Assembly: GCA_942486035.1 (NCBI GenBank)
Contig: CALNXK010000046.1
Span: forward strand, 2,765,001 to 2,829,000
Direction of reading: 5' to 3'
Origin: Porites lobata
Taxonomy: Eukaryota > Cnidaria > Anthozoa > Scleractinia > Poritidae
DNA: 64,000 nucleotides
Of this stretch, positions 1 through 11,168 are shown piece by piece. Position 1 is the first letter of the stretch. Every line of letters starts with the position of its first letter. A model generated the notes under the pieces. The model worked only from the letters and a program-made list of their open reading frames with translations, was not told the origin of the DNA and ran no database searches. Position numbers and translations under genes: made by a program.

Positions 1-347
1 ATTTTGGCAAAAATTAGCCTGGGAACTGAGATTTGGGCCAAATTTAGGCTGGGAACTGGGATTTGGTACCCCCATTCACGACCCTCCATCAAGACAATTC
101 TTGACAAGTTTGACGATATGTTTCTCTCTTCTCGTCTTAAGAGGGTCCAAAATAAAGAACTTCCTTTTTCTTCTGTGGATGTGACCTCTACATGATCACG
201 GACACATTTGCATGACCCTCCCCCTTTTAACGGCCCATTTTTCATGACCCCTCCCTTTTCTGCACTTTCAAAAGGTGTGACCCTCCCTCTGTTTCCACCC
301 CCTCCCCCCTGCTAATTTCTGACAAGTCCCGTATGGATAATTGTAAG
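1..347. other. Repeat-rich DNA without a gene
   Basis: The first 66 bases hold two imperfect tandem copies of a roughly 30-bp unit built on GCCTGGGAACTG. Bases 200-300 repeat the motif CATGACCCTCCC several times. I see no coding potential beyond a short open frame at 4-195 that runs through the tandem repeat. Probably the end of a dispersed repeat cut by the window edge. Confidence 0.5.
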
Positions 348-577
348 GGTTGATTACCGGTGTCGCGTAATTTTCACGTTCGTAGGTGCCTAAAATTTAC
401 GTTCGCAAATAAAACAGAGGCAATACATGAAAGGTCGCTCGTCAGCGTAAAAGTTGAACCTCGCTCAACTTCTCGTTTAAGCTCAGCACTTTTTATCTTC
501 CCTCAATTTTATTTACGTGATTAAGATTTACGAGCGTTAACGTGCGTAGCCAATGAAAGCGTCCATGGAAACCAACC
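348..577. repeat. Short inverted-repeat element (MITE), copy A
   Basis: The ends are GGTTGATTACC and GGAAACCAACC. A near-identical copy lies at 39186-39415 with the perfect pair GGTTGATTACC/GGTAATCAACC. The interior carries CGCTCGT and GTTGAACCTCGCTCAAC. Both copies are followed by the same downstream sequence, so the element was present before that segment was duplicated. The target-site duplication is unclear. Confidence 0.6.
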
Positions 578-591
578 TTAAGGAAAAACAA

Positions 592-904
592 TAGAACTTG
601 TCACGGTTTTCGATGCCCCCGGGGGGGGGGGGGTTACTTTAGGAATTTCTGGGTGGGAATGTGCCGCTGGGAGCCTGGAACCCTTAACCTTTACCAGAGC
701 TAGTTCAGCTGAATTTTGCTACCCTATACTAGAGTAAACTCCCCAAATCCCCCTATCCTAGAGTAGCTGTGTACCTAGTCTAGATAAAATCTTCAACCAA
801 CTGATCAGTTTCCTGAAAAATGATACCCTATTCTAGAGCCAAACGCTCTGATTTATATACCCTATCCTAGAGTGAACTGCTTGAAAACCATACCCTTCAC
901 AGCG

Positions 905-946
<42 letters not shown>

Positions 947-1421
947 GGGTCGATGCCATCTTGGCGAGTAGGCAAATCCGTGAGAAATTACAGTGTTTGT
1001 ATGAGAATCTAATGCCGAATAATTTCCGTAAAACGGCTGTTTTAAGAAACATATGAACTGTAAACTAAAGCTTCACTCTTAACGATTCTACTGAAAAAAA
1101 TTGAGGGCGTTACGTGCGCTAGAAGACCTAGAACCTTTTCTAAAAATTTTCTATACATCTGTCTGTAAAAATTTCCCGTGAAAAATTGTAGAAAAATATA
1201 TGGAAAATCTAAAGCAAGCTTCTGAAGAAATTTAAGCACAGTTGTAGCTTTAGTTTACAGTTCATATTTTTTCCAGAACAGCTTTTTTACGGAAAATATT
1301 CGACATTGGCAGGAGCCCATCAAATTTGATGGGCTCCTGACATTGCATTCTCATACAAACACTGTAATTTCTCACGGGTTTGCCTACTCGTCAAGATGGC
1401 GTCGAAAACCGTGACAAGGTC
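592..1421. repeat. Foldback MITE, interrupted by a second MITE
   Basis: The left arm (592-617 plus 950-1090) and right arm (about 1250-1421) are inverted copies. They share CTTGTCACGGTTTTCGA, GATGGC/GCCATCTTG and the stretch around ACAGTGTTTGTATGAGAAT. The paralogous segment near 39421-39440 lacks the element and runs straight from AAAACAA to TTCTTTTATCC, which is an empty site. No clear target-site duplication is visible. Confidence 0.7.
618..949. repeat. MITE with CCCGGGGG termini and 8-bp TSD
   Basis: The termini are CCCGGGGGGG and CCCCCCGGG. The element is flanked by the exact 8-bp direct repeat TCGATGCC (610-617 and 950-957). The interior repeats CCCTATCCTAGAGT-type motifs and contains AGCGGCACATACC. 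It is inserted in the left arm of the surrounding foldback MITE. The 8-bp duplication would suit a hAT-type transposase; this is inferred. Confidence 0.8.
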
Positions 1422-1498
1422 TGTTGTTTTATCCATGCCACTATATGGGTCCTTAAAAGTTTTGCTGAGTATACACGTATTTAAGGAGTCTATCTTTT

Positions 1499-1571
1499 GT
1501 CGAGGGTCGAGGGTCGAGGGTCGAGGGTTCCATGTCGAGGGCGAGGGTACCATGTCGAGGGCCGAAGGTAA
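1499..1571. repeat. GTCGAGGG minisatellite in left arm
   Basis: Tandem GTCGAGG(G) units with spacers such as TTCCAT and TACCAT. The inverted counterpart is at 4496-4560 in the right arm, with a different unit number and order. The arms have therefore changed independently since insertion. Confidence 0.75.
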
Positions 1572-3311
1572 CATTTTTTTTTCCATTTTTTTTTTTTTTG
1601 GAAAAGGTAATAATCGATGCAATCAATGTCATTAAAACAGATAAGAAGAATTTAAAAAACAAATGGCGCGTGAACATCTTCTAGTTGTTGGGGGGGGCCA
1701 AAAGGGGTGGAATAGAGAAAAGCTCCTGGACCGTATTAGGAGTTCGGGACCGTTTTTTTCGAAGAATTACATTTATAACACCCCGGAAACCCATACCACG
1801 AACAGAACACGTTACCTGAAAACACTGATTTTAAAAAAAATGTTGTAAACACAATTTAAAATGTCGTAAAACAAGAATGAGTGCGTTGAATTATGAATTT
1901 CTGGTCCAACCAACAAGAATGGAAGGAAAAAACTCTTATGGCGTTGTAAAGTGTGTCATAAAAGGTGTTATAAACGAACAATGCAATCGTTGGAGTCTTT
2001 CTTTTTGCAGAGCTATTAAAATGCGCGAACTCGCATGGAAATCGCCACCCACTAACGCAGAGGTTTAAAATAGAATAATGCCTGGTAGCGACTTTCGGTG
2101 AGGTGAACATCGGCATTTGCCGACGCTTTCCCATTAAAATACAATATATCTTTCTAGGCCACAATCCGTCATATTTATTTGTGAACGTGGACGTGGTGGA
2201 AGTGAATAGGAAAAAAAACAGACGTACGGTCCATGTCTCCCATTGATCCAATTAATTGTTTTACATCATGTTGACACACTTCTACTAAAGATCTGTTGTT
2301 TTGCCAAGTTGGACATGAATAGGAAAAACCGGAGTACTGCGATAATGCCGTTTATCTTGAACCGTGAATACAAGTTTTTTATTGCCGAAAAAAAATCGAC
2401 TGTGCTGCAAATTCTGTTTAACTGTTTGAAATGTTACAATGTCACACAAGGCCATTCCTGTACAATTTTTCGGTCGGTCGGGCAAGAAAAAATGGCATTG
2501 GGTTTGTGGTTCTGTTTTGAGGATATTTTCCCTGGTATTTCAATTCAAGCTTTCTCTGTCATCTATTTTTCCGTGGTTTCTGATGTAAATTTACTACTTT
2601 TAAAATCATGCAAGAAACTGGACAGTGTATTCCAAGTCTGTCTTTTGCGGAATTTTTTTTTCTTTAAATATTCATATAGTGTACACTCTTTTTTTCTTTT
2701 TTTGAAAGTTCGCATAATTGGTCTGCTTCGATCTGATCGCTGTTCGTGAATAAAAGGTCCCCTTTTCGTGCAAAATAGGAGGTGATCGCTGAAGCCGTTG
2801 TGAAGAAAGTTTTTGCGCAGACACCTCTGATTTCTGTTTGAAATGCACACTAGGGATAAAGATGTGTACAAAATTAATTTCGCCATATGACTTCCTATTG
2901 TCCCAGTGCCGCCATCAACTGCGCCGATAAGTATTGGTTTTGCGTTCCTTTTGTGTTTCAGGGTGTTTCAAATTTCTGCAGTGATACACTTTTTAAGCTG
3001 CAGAACATAACGTTGGTAATTAAAGGAGTTTATTATTGCGGCGCGACTTGGGCGATAGCATCAACCATCTAAATTATCACTCCAGCTACGCACCTACGTA
3101 CCTACGTAGGTCACGATTTCCGGTGTCGGTGATTATCGATGACTTGTATTTTAAAATTTCATGGCGAGTTTCTACTTCATTGAAAGCACGACGCATACAG
3201 TGGGATAGCTTAAAAAACAAGAATCGGTGAAATATCCATATTCAAACTACCCCAATGAACAGCCAAGCAAGGGAGAGAAGAGGCAGACGTGACTGAAATC
3301 TAAGCCGCGAA

Positions 3312-3699
3312 CCCGGGGGGAGTACTCCCATACATTACATATACGGGTATGTGCCGCCCAAAGGGGTCGTGATTTTGAAGCTCCTGATTTAGAACGGGGT
3401 ATCCATTTCAGAGGCGTTTTCTAGAACGGGGTATAATATTTCGAACGCACGAAAGCTCCATTTTTGTTGGCAGCCATTTGAAAGTATTCAAGGACAGATT
3501 GCTTTTTAAAAATACGGTTCAATGCGTTAACAAGCAAACCGTTGTACTCTTGTTGCAGCCTAGAACGGAGTATAAAAAATTGGCCCATTTCTAGAACGGG
3601 GTATCAATTTTAGGGGAAATTTTTTCCAGAACGGGGTGCCATTTTGGAGTCCCGGGCGGCACATACCCACCCAAAAAATACCCAAGTGCCCCCCCCGGG
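3312..3699. repeat. MITE with CCCGGGGG termini and 8-bp TSD, second family member
   Basis: The termini are CCCGGGGGG and CCCCCCCGGG. The 8-bp direct repeat GCCGCGAA flanks the element (3304-3311 and 3700-3707). The interior repeats TCTAGAACGGGGTAT several times and contains GTGCCGCCC near both ends. It belongs to the same structural class as 618-949 but has a different interior. Confidence 0.8.
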
Positions 3700-3708
3700 G
3701 CCGCGAAG

Positions 3709-4197
3709 CAGGGGCACCCAACCACGGTTACCTCCTAAATGCATTGAAAACACTTTTTCGCTTATCCAGAGTACTTTCAAATCTCTATAAATGCATTCTA
3801 AGCGGCGCTATAAAATTGTATCTGTTCGGTCGTCCTATGGCAACTTGAATCTTTTCGAAATCACTTAGGGCCTCAGTATTATTTTCCCGAAAATTTTAGA
3901 TGCAATTTTAGTTTTTACGAAAGTGAGAATTTTTCTGATTCCTCTCTCCATTGCATTTTCTAATCCGAAAATTTTAGATTTCCTTTTTCTACGAAAAATA
4001 GGCTAAGTTGGGGACTGAAATGTGAAAAACTAAACTTTAGAAAATCGTAGGGAATTAATTAGATAAGCTACGAAAACTGTACATGAATGGAACGGCCGTC
4101 TAGAAATTTTTAGCCTTCCTCAAGTAACAGAAAATTGTAGGCAATTTTTGCTTCTCCGAACAGATATTTTACAGAAAACAGTCGTTCGGTGCCCCTG
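3709..4197. repeat. MITE with CAGGGGCACC termini, old copy
   Basis: The termini are CAGGGGCACCCAAC and GGTGCCCCTG. The interior repeats a CCGAAAATTTTAG-type motif. It is related to the cleaner copies at 29153-29552 and 38748-39132. The flanks match only partly (GCGAAG versus CCTAAG), as expected of an older insertion. Confidence 0.65.
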
Positions 4198-5025
4198 CCT
4201 AAGCTCTATGACATTTTTTTAGGCACAACCTGTCTACCTTCACAGGAAGGGAGAAGGTTCTTTTAAGTTCTTTTTTGTTGTTCTCCACGTACTATTTTAA
4301 TTAAACAACAACAACAACAACATCACATTTTCTTTATGGATGTCCCGGAGCTTTTCTCTATTCCACCCCCCACCTTACAACTAGAAGATGTTCCCGCGCC
4401 ATTTGTTTTTTAAATTCTTCTTATTTGTTTTAATGACATTGATTGCATCGATTATTACCTTTTCCAAAAAAAAAATTTTGGAAAAAAAATGTTACCCTCG
4501 ACCCTCGACATGGTACCCTCGCCCTCGACATGGAACCCTCGACCCTCCACCCTCGACAAAAAGATAGACTCGTATTTAAGGACCCTAAAGACCCACTTCC
4601 GTCTCTTATGTCGATGTCTGTCACGATATTAGGTTTTAGTTTCATGGCATTTTGCTGTTATTATTGCATGATGTGTCATATGATATAGTTTTCAAAAGAC
4701 CTTTGTTTGTCAGTATTCAAACCGCCAGCTCAGTGAATAATATCCTTAAAAAAACGCAGAGAGCCATGAACAATTCAAGTTTGCTTTTGTTCTTTAAAAT
4801 GCACAGTTAGCAAATCTAAGGTGCTCCGGCTCGCTCACGCAATAAGACTAAGGAAATTCGACAACTTGACCGGGTAACTTGAGTTGCATGTGTTGAGCCC
4901 AGATCGATCATTCAGGGTCAAGATGCGTGAAAAGATCCAGATTTTTCTCATAGTTTGCATTAAATTTTCTTGTAACCTTTTTAGAAATATATTTTTATCA
5001 GCCAGATTGCATGGTCAATAAAACG

Positions 5026-5149
5026 CCAATCAGGAAAATGAGGGGTGCTCAAATAGTGTTCCTGTAAAATATAGGCACTCTTTCACCATCACATGTACAT
5101 GAATCAAGTTTGATTGACGTCCAGGATTTTATAAAAATTCCATAAAAAG
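5026..5149 (+). promoter_or_regulatory. Promoter region of esterase gene 1
   Basis: CCAAT lies at 5026-5030, the CRE-like TGACGTCC at 5115-5122 and the TATA-like CCATAAAAAG at 5140-5149. The predicted start of transcription is about 30 bp downstream, leaving a 5' UTR of roughly 110 bases. The same order recurs before copies 2, 3, 4 and 5. Copies 3 and 4 have the full palindrome TGACGTCA. The assignment is from motifs and conservation only. Confidence 0.5.
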
Positions 5150-5285
5150 AGTCGCTGCGAGTTGAAAGGTAACTTAAAACTGTTGACTTAACCTTCATTT
5201 GGCTAGCCAGAGTGTCAACTAGTCAAGCTCGGTCGTTGTTTCATATTAGCGAAAGAAACAGCTCCACAAGAAGAAGTGTTCAAAG

Positions 5286-8200
5286 ATGCTGCTAGCAACG
5301 TTTTTTATCTTTTGTGCATGTTGGCTTCATGTTCAAGCAGAAATAGTGTCAACGAAGTATGGAGATATCGAAGGACTCGTGACTTTATATCCGAATGCCT
5401 CTGGTTCGTTCAAATCCGTCAGCAAATTTCTTGGCGTTCCTTTCTCCGCTCCACCAACTGGAGAGCTAAGGTTTAAAGCACCACAACCGCCAAGAGCGTG
5501 GAAACCAAAGGTTTATTCGGCTAAAACCCATGGGAGCGTCTGCTTACAGTTCAAACTTTCCGAAAACCTAATCAAGCCTTTTACTTCAAATTTCACTTTC
5601 AGCGAGGATTGCTTATATCTTGATATCTACAGCCCGAACATCAGCCTCAGTTTGCCAGTGATGGTTTACATTCACGGTGGAGGTTACGTTTTAGGAACAG
5701 CGATCACTTCTCCAAGCGATATCTTGGCTCTCCAGGGGGTGGTGGTGGTCATAATCCAGTATCGTCTAGGTCCTTTTGGTTTCTTGACGACCGGTGATTC
5801 GGCGGCACCTGGTAACTATGGAATGTTGGATCAAGTGGAAGCACTGAAGTGGGTCAAAGAAAACATCGAAAATTTTGGCGGGAATCCCAGCAAAGTGACC
5901 ATATTTGGAGAGAGCGCTGGAGGATCCAGTGTGGGGCTCCATCTTCTATCGCCTCTATCTCGTGATCTCTTTCATCAAGCCATTCCAGAGAGCGGTGTAG
6001 ATTTAAGTCCCTTTGCGATTCAGCCAACGTCTTTTGGTCTCCGTTTCACTAAAGAGCTTGCACAAAAACTGAATTGTGGTTCCAGTGACCATTATGCAAT
6101 GGTTTCTTGTATGCGCAGTAAAACAGCGTCAGACATGCAAAAAGCCGCCGAGTCAATCAAATTTGGTTTCGTTAATTATCTTTACTGGGCACCAGTCGTT
6201 GATAAAAACTTTCTTCATGATACACCCCACCTTTTGAGGAAAAAAGGAGAATTCAAGCAAGTGCCGCTTATCATCACCTTCACAAGTGACGAGGGGTCGT
6301 TTTTTCTTGGAGACATGGTCAACAATTCTTTAGGACTGATGGAGAGCGTGGACAATGGAGTCAGTCCGACTTTGTTCAAATCATTTCTAACCAAGTTTGC
6401 TCAAGCTCTAGACAGTAGGTAAGATCAGTGAAAATTAAATATTTGTTCAGAAGTTTTTAAAGTACAGCAGCACCCCGATAACTCAAACTCGGATAACTCG
6501 AATTCCCCGCTAACTCGAAATAAAACTCCTTTCCCCTGATCAAAAAAAGTCAGTGAAATTTACGCCGATAACTCGAGTTCTGGTTCTTTTAACTACACTC
6601 GGATGCCACCCCATTAGCTCCTCTTGTGGTATTAGGGCCTGAAAACACTAAAACCTAACACTGGTTACTATTAAAGGCAATGTGATTTAAATTGGTGAAA
6701 CGAACAGATCATGTTTTATCATAAAAGTGCCTAATCATGTTACCGTTTCTGACGAAATAAGTGCACCTTACACTGACGTACTCAGAAATCAGTAAATATC
6801 AATTTCTAACATGGCATATTGAATTTTTCAATCGACCCCGATAACTTGAACCCTCGCTAATTCGAACTGTTTTTCGTTTCCCCTCTGAGTTCGAGTTATG
6901 GGGTTCTACTGTGGATGTAGCCACACTTTTAGAATTTATTGACTGGCTCATAAACGTGTATTCTCAGCACAATAGCACTGAACCCGGCGCTAGCGTTTTA
7001 GACCCTCGCGTGGCTCCACAGGGGCTTCGCTTCTACATTAGGCTGCTGCAGGGCAATTAAGCCTCTTGGAGCCCATAGATACACGGTTGAAGAAGGGGCG
7101 TTTCCCGTCCAGGAAGTTGTTGTTTTACCTTTAAGATAGAGGTTTCGATAGTTTTGCAGACAACGTTGTAAAACTATTAGTTAATGAAACAAAATGGACT
7201 GGCTTGTTAGCACTCTTTTTCTTGAGATTTAATTTTGAATTGACTATTTGATTTCGGCTGATTGAAAATAGTTGTCGGAGATGTTGGGGTGGAGACGCAC
7301 GTCATAATCCGGGGGAAGGCAATATTTGGGTATAGATGAGCCGCTGAGGGTTTGAAACCCTGACTGCGTTTAGTACAACAAAATTCTAAAATACATACCC
7401 TGTCAGGAGCCGATGTTTAGGATACAGGGAAAAATGCACGCCGTTTTGTTTTTAAGCCATTTATTAGCAATTGCAATAGAGCAAATTCACGTTATAGTCG
7501 TTGCTTCTGTATACTTGGAGTAGAAACAAATTTCATCCTGTTTACAATTGTGATAGGCTCGCATGAAATTATATAAAAAATTATATTTCTCTCTTGTGTT
7601 ACATCAACATTTATTTGCAAGCAGTGTTTTACTTTCCCCTTCAAAATAAAACCAGAGAGGCAAGTACCTCGGATTGCTTCACACTGGGAACGGCTCTGGT
7701 CTGTGGAATAATCGTTAAATATCTGTCCTTTTTTTTAGGAAGAAGAATGCTGATCTTCTCGCCGATGCCTTGGAGTTCATGTACACCCCCTGGCCTGACA
7801 ACAGTAACACATACGCATTAAGAAGTGGACTTGTTGATGTACTTGGAGATAACCTTTTGGTTGCCCCCAGTCACAAAGTCGCTGATGTTCACAGTCTGAT
7901 CGCTCCTGTTTACATGTATGAATTTGCTCATCGGGCAAAGTCAAGTTTGGCGGTACGTGCAGAGTGGATGGGCGTTCTTCATGGCGAAAACATTCCCTTT
8001 GATTTCGGAGTTCCTTTCCTTCCCAAATTTTCGTCACATTATAGTCAGGCTGACAGAAATGTTAGTCTGTTTATCATGACCATGTATGCAAACTTTGCCC
8101 GGTCCGGCGATCCTTCAGTCAGCGGTGTCGCGTGGGAGAAATACAATTCAAGTCACAGAGCTTACCTTAAAGTGGACACAAGTCCCAAACTGAAGACGTC

Positions 8201-8363
8201 ATTTAATTCTCGCCGAATGTCTTTTTGGAATAATTACTATCCTAAATTGGAGCAGGTGAAGTTTGATGTCAATAAAGAGGTGGTCAGCGGTGCAAAGAAT
8301 GTTGTTACCATGGGAACTGCTCTTCAAGTTGTGTTTGCTTTAATAGTATACTTGATTTACTAA
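5286..8363 (+). CDS. Type-B carboxylesterase, gene 1 (2 exons)
   Basis: Exons are 5286-6418 and 7739-8363, joined in phase 2 (AG|G, Arg378); the donor is AG|GTAAGA and the acceptor TTTTTTTAG. The product is about 585 aa. It has a signal peptide (residues 1-18), a disulphide pair C86-C109 before SEDCLYL, an oxyanion hole HGGG at 130-133 and the nucleophile Ser210 in GESAGG. Glu336 lies in TSDEG and His459 in LHGEN. The last 20 residues are hydrophobic after SGAK, suggesting a GPI-anchor signal. The family hydrolyses esters of carboxylic acids; the substrate is unknown. No Trp occurs in the C86-C109 loop where acetylcholinesterases bind choline, so true AChE function is unlikely. The ATG is chosen because it begins the signal peptide and is shared by the paralogues. 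Confidence 0.93.
6465..6911. repeat. Pogo/Tigger-like MITE in gene 1 intron
   Basis: The ends are CAGCAGCACCCCGATAACTC and GAGTTATGGGGTTCTACTG. The interior repeats GATAACTCGAA-type motifs. TA precedes the left end; the right flank is mutated. Related copies lie at the same place in the introns of genes 3, 4 (shortened) and 5, so insertion preceded the duplications. The superfamily is inferred from CAG termini and TA. Confidence 0.65.
6993..7440. other. Gene 1 intron segment shared with gene 7, plus MITE fragment
   Basis: About 6995-7240 (CGCGTGGCTCCACAGGG, then GGAGCCCATAGATAC, then AAGATAGAGGTTTCG) matches the gene 7 intron at about 49740-49950. It is absent from the introns of genes 3-5. 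Bases 7300-7440 are a fragment of the CCCGGGGG-type MITE family (GAGCCGCTGAGGG). Confidence 0.55.
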
Positions 8364-9330
8364 GACCTTACTTTGTTTTTTACTCATTCATTCAAGTTTA
8401 TTAGAAGTGGATAAGACCAACATTTTCTTTAATGTTTATGAGCGGAAAGTAGAGCATGATGTATGTAGCCGAATCAACTAAAAAAGTCAGCAAAGAAAAA
8501 AGGGCGATTTCAGTTTTCGCAAAAAAAGTTCATAACTGTTACTGAATGAGGCTGAGAATGATACGAGGAATTATGCAGATAGAGGATTGAATAATTATAC
8601 TGATTAGTGAATTAACAGGGTACAGACTTAAAATGTTTGTTGCTCCTGCAATTCAGATATCCATACATCGGTAGAGGATGCCTAAGCTTCGTACAATTCT
8701 ACAATTGTTTTGGGCTCCATTAAATCCTAATTTTACATCTTTAAGTTCTGGCAGTCTTCCTTGTATTTGACCGAGCATTTAATCTACTATTGCAATTTTA
8801 GCTGATCGCACTGCTCTGAATAAAGTACGGTCAAACCTCTCTACAAAGGTCATGGGTTTACAACGTCCACGTTTTCTGTTCATAGACTCAAGTGTTCCCT
8901 CGTTTTCCTTAGAGACAGCAAAGCGAGAGAAAAGACCATTTGAAAAAACATCGTTCGCGATGCTTATTGGACGTATCATGTTTTTCACGTGTGAAAACCA
9001 TCTTTCGCTCCTTTGATTGGGTTGAACTATTTTGCGTATGAAAATTTACGACATAGCTTTTTGTGAGTATTTGTCAGTATGTATATCTAGCCGGATTTAT
9101 GAAAACCGCACTGGCTGGCTCCTCGAGGCCACACACCTTAAACCGACTCAACTAAAGTAAATATTCGCAAGAAACTCAGCTCTTAGCCATGGTTCTCTTA
9201 AGGTGACTCTCTTGTTGGTTCCTGATTAGCGAAGAAACATTCAAAGTCCATCAAATAGACACTCTGGACTTGGCCTTACACTCTAGCTGCTTGAAGGCTC
9301 TAAATGACAGAGGATGCTTGACACTTAAGG
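8364..9330 (+). other. 3' flank of gene 1 with likely poly(A) signal
   Basis: AATAAA at 8819-8824 is the first canonical poly(A) signal after the stop and is conserved in the flanks of genes 3 and 4. That would give a 3' UTR of about 460 bases. The flank to about 9330 is repeated after gene 3 (27202-28140) at high similarity, which marks the 3' extent of the duplicated unit. I see no second gene. Confidence 0.5.
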
Positions 9331-10182
9331 ACGGTGCCCACTATTGTTACTGCGCACATTTTCTGCGCATCCCAAGGTAGTCGCGCGCGACGCGAAAGAA
9401 ATGCGCAACACGCAGGCCACGCGGACTGGTTTTGTCTCCGCCAAGTCCGGGAGGTTCTAGTTATTTCTTGTGGAAAAGATGCGTCGTTTTTCAACAGATG
9501 ACAAATAATTTCTGTTTACCTTGTCAGTTCTTTGAAAACCGATGAAGTATGCGCATGTTGCTATTTCTGCCGTATGTTCGATCTGACCAAACATTTTATA
9601 GTCAAAAAAAAGTTAATTCTAAAACATCAAAAGTTATTGCTTCGAGATGTTACGCTTGGAGCTTGGGTATTAAACAACCCCTTAATAGGTAAGGATCAGT
9701 AAATCAGAAGGAAAATAGCTTTAAGTTCTCCGCTTAATCGAGAAACTGCAAGCTTACCTTTCACTCGCGTCCTTCGCGCGGGATTTTATCGGCTAATCGG
9801 CTATAAACACTTTCCCGAATATTTCTTTAATTTTGTGAGATTTTATGTAATTACTCAGCAGAGATAGACTTAGAGCGTTCGAGTACATACAGATGTCCCT
9901 TTTCTTGAGAGTCCGAGGCTTTTATTTGTCGAACAAACAAGAAAAAACTATCACTTGATTGCTTGGATTGCTGAGATCGCAGCTTCACAAATAGTTGCGG
10001 ACCGCAAAGGAAACGCTTTCATCGTGGAAAAAATCGTAAAAAATTGTTATGCTTTTTACTATTATCATTGTTATTTAAGCATTTTGGCAGTACTAAGCAT
10101 TAAAATTATTGACTCATGGGCAGCTTGTCGTGTAGATAGCATTTCTTAAGGATCAACTTCATGCCATACATAATCAGGACAT
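9331..10182. other. Intergenic repeat DNA, no gene recognised
   Basis: Similarity to the gene 3 flank stops at about 9330, where GACGGTGCCCACTATTG begins. The following bases contain ACTGCGCACATTTTCTGCGCA and other inverted motifs typical of dispersed repeats. Short open frames show no recognisable domain. Confidence 0.4.
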
Positions 10183-10816
10183 TTAACAATTACTCTTTGA
10201 AATCGAGGTGAATAGTGGCTAAATATTTGCCGAGCCACGAAAGCGGCGAGGTAAATATTACCAAAGCCACTATTCACCGAGATTGAAAAGAATAATTGTT
10301 TTAGTACATACACACGAAGTGATCTCAATAAAATCAGGGAGGAAACCATTAAGGTGGCTCCGTAATTAATACAAGAGCATTTTGCTGTGACAAATTTTCC
10401 GTCATAACTTTTTGGTTCTTAACGCGATGACTGCGAAACTTTGCAAAGAACAACATATATCATTCGGCAATAATACGAAATATTCCGATTTCATTGATGG
10501 TAAATATTTCTTGAGAAATTAGCGCTTAAAAGGACCCTACTGTTCGAAGAAAATCGCGTCTAGTAAAAAAATTTGCTGATATTTTTTACTGAAATTTCTG
10601 GTATCGGCTTTAATTGATATAATAAATATGCCAGAGGAATTTCAGAAAAATCGTTGGAGCAGAAGTCCGTAACTAAAAGTCGCTCAAAATTCAGCTGTGA
10701 AATTGTTTTGGAATTTCAAAAATAAATTACTATCAGGTAGAAGGAGCCACCAGTTTGAATTTTCGGGACAAGTAAATTCAACGTTTGCTAATTCTTAAAA
10801 CAAAAGCCGATTGCCT

Positions 10817-11085
10817 TGTTAGAAATTATTGCGTCATTGTGGCGGGAAAACTCGTCACGTGATCTGAAAACTGAGCTTTTTGTTAGAACTGTGTAGTCGT
10901 TCGGAGGAACAAGTGTGTGGATTGAGTTTAGATCATCAAGTTTTGCGCGCATTGATGTCGATGAATCCTTTAAGTGTAGAACAGAGTACAGAATTCTAAA
11001 ATATGAACATGTGAAGAAATAAGCTTTAATGGAGTGAAGAATAAAAGCTACAGAGAACTGATTATATATACAACATTTGGTTACA
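10817..11085 (+). repeat. 5' LTR of BEL/Pao element
   Basis: 269 bp, TGTTAG...TTACA, matching 16677-16945 base for base (offset 5,860). It is followed directly by TGGTCC, where a primer-binding site is expected. Confidence 0.95.
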
Positions 11086-11105
11086 TGGTCCTTCGCAATC
11101 GCCGG
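11086..11105 (+). promoter_or_regulatory. Candidate primer-binding site
   Basis: TGGTCCTTCGCAATCGCC begins right after the 5' LTR. TGG is the complement of a tRNA CCA end, so this is the expected site for minus-strand priming. I cannot name the tRNA. Confidence 0.55.
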
Positions 11106-11168
11106 ATCGGCGAAACAAGTTTAATCAATTAATCGTCAAGATCAGGATTACAGTACAAGAAGAAAAGA

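Larger units (their letters stand above)
1487..4570. mobile_element. 3.1-kb MULE-like foldback transposon, non-autonomous
   Basis: Terminal inverted repeats of about 240 bp (about 1487-1730 and 4330-4570) begin AGTCTATC and end GATAGACT. Both arms contain a GTCGAGGG minisatellite, a poly-A/T stretch and a conserved GATTGCATCGATTATTACC segment. An 11-bp direct repeat, CGTATTTAAGG, flanks the element (1476-1486 and 4571-4581). That TSD length and the long inverted repeats fit Mutator-like elements. The paralogous site at 39479-39490 is empty. The interior has only short open frames (for example 2243-2749 and, on the minus strand, 1856-2251) in which I recognise no transposase. Two MITEs are nested inside. 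Confidence 0.8.

Noticed and set aside
2243..2749. 168-aa frame and opposing frames inside the MULE-like foldback, possible transposase
   Set aside because: Low-complexity Phe/Ser/Leu-rich translation with no transposase motif; overlapping frames on the other strand are equally long.
5286..8363. Identity as acetylcholinesterase
   Set aside because: The Cys86-Cys109 loop lacks the choline-binding Trp region, and there is no C-terminal tetramerisation segment. General type-B carboxylesterase is safer.
8779..8988. Minus-strand 69-aa frame conserved after genes 1 and 3
   Set aside because: Conservation is explained by recent duplication of the whole flank; no domain, and the frame is lost after copy 2 and gene 4.
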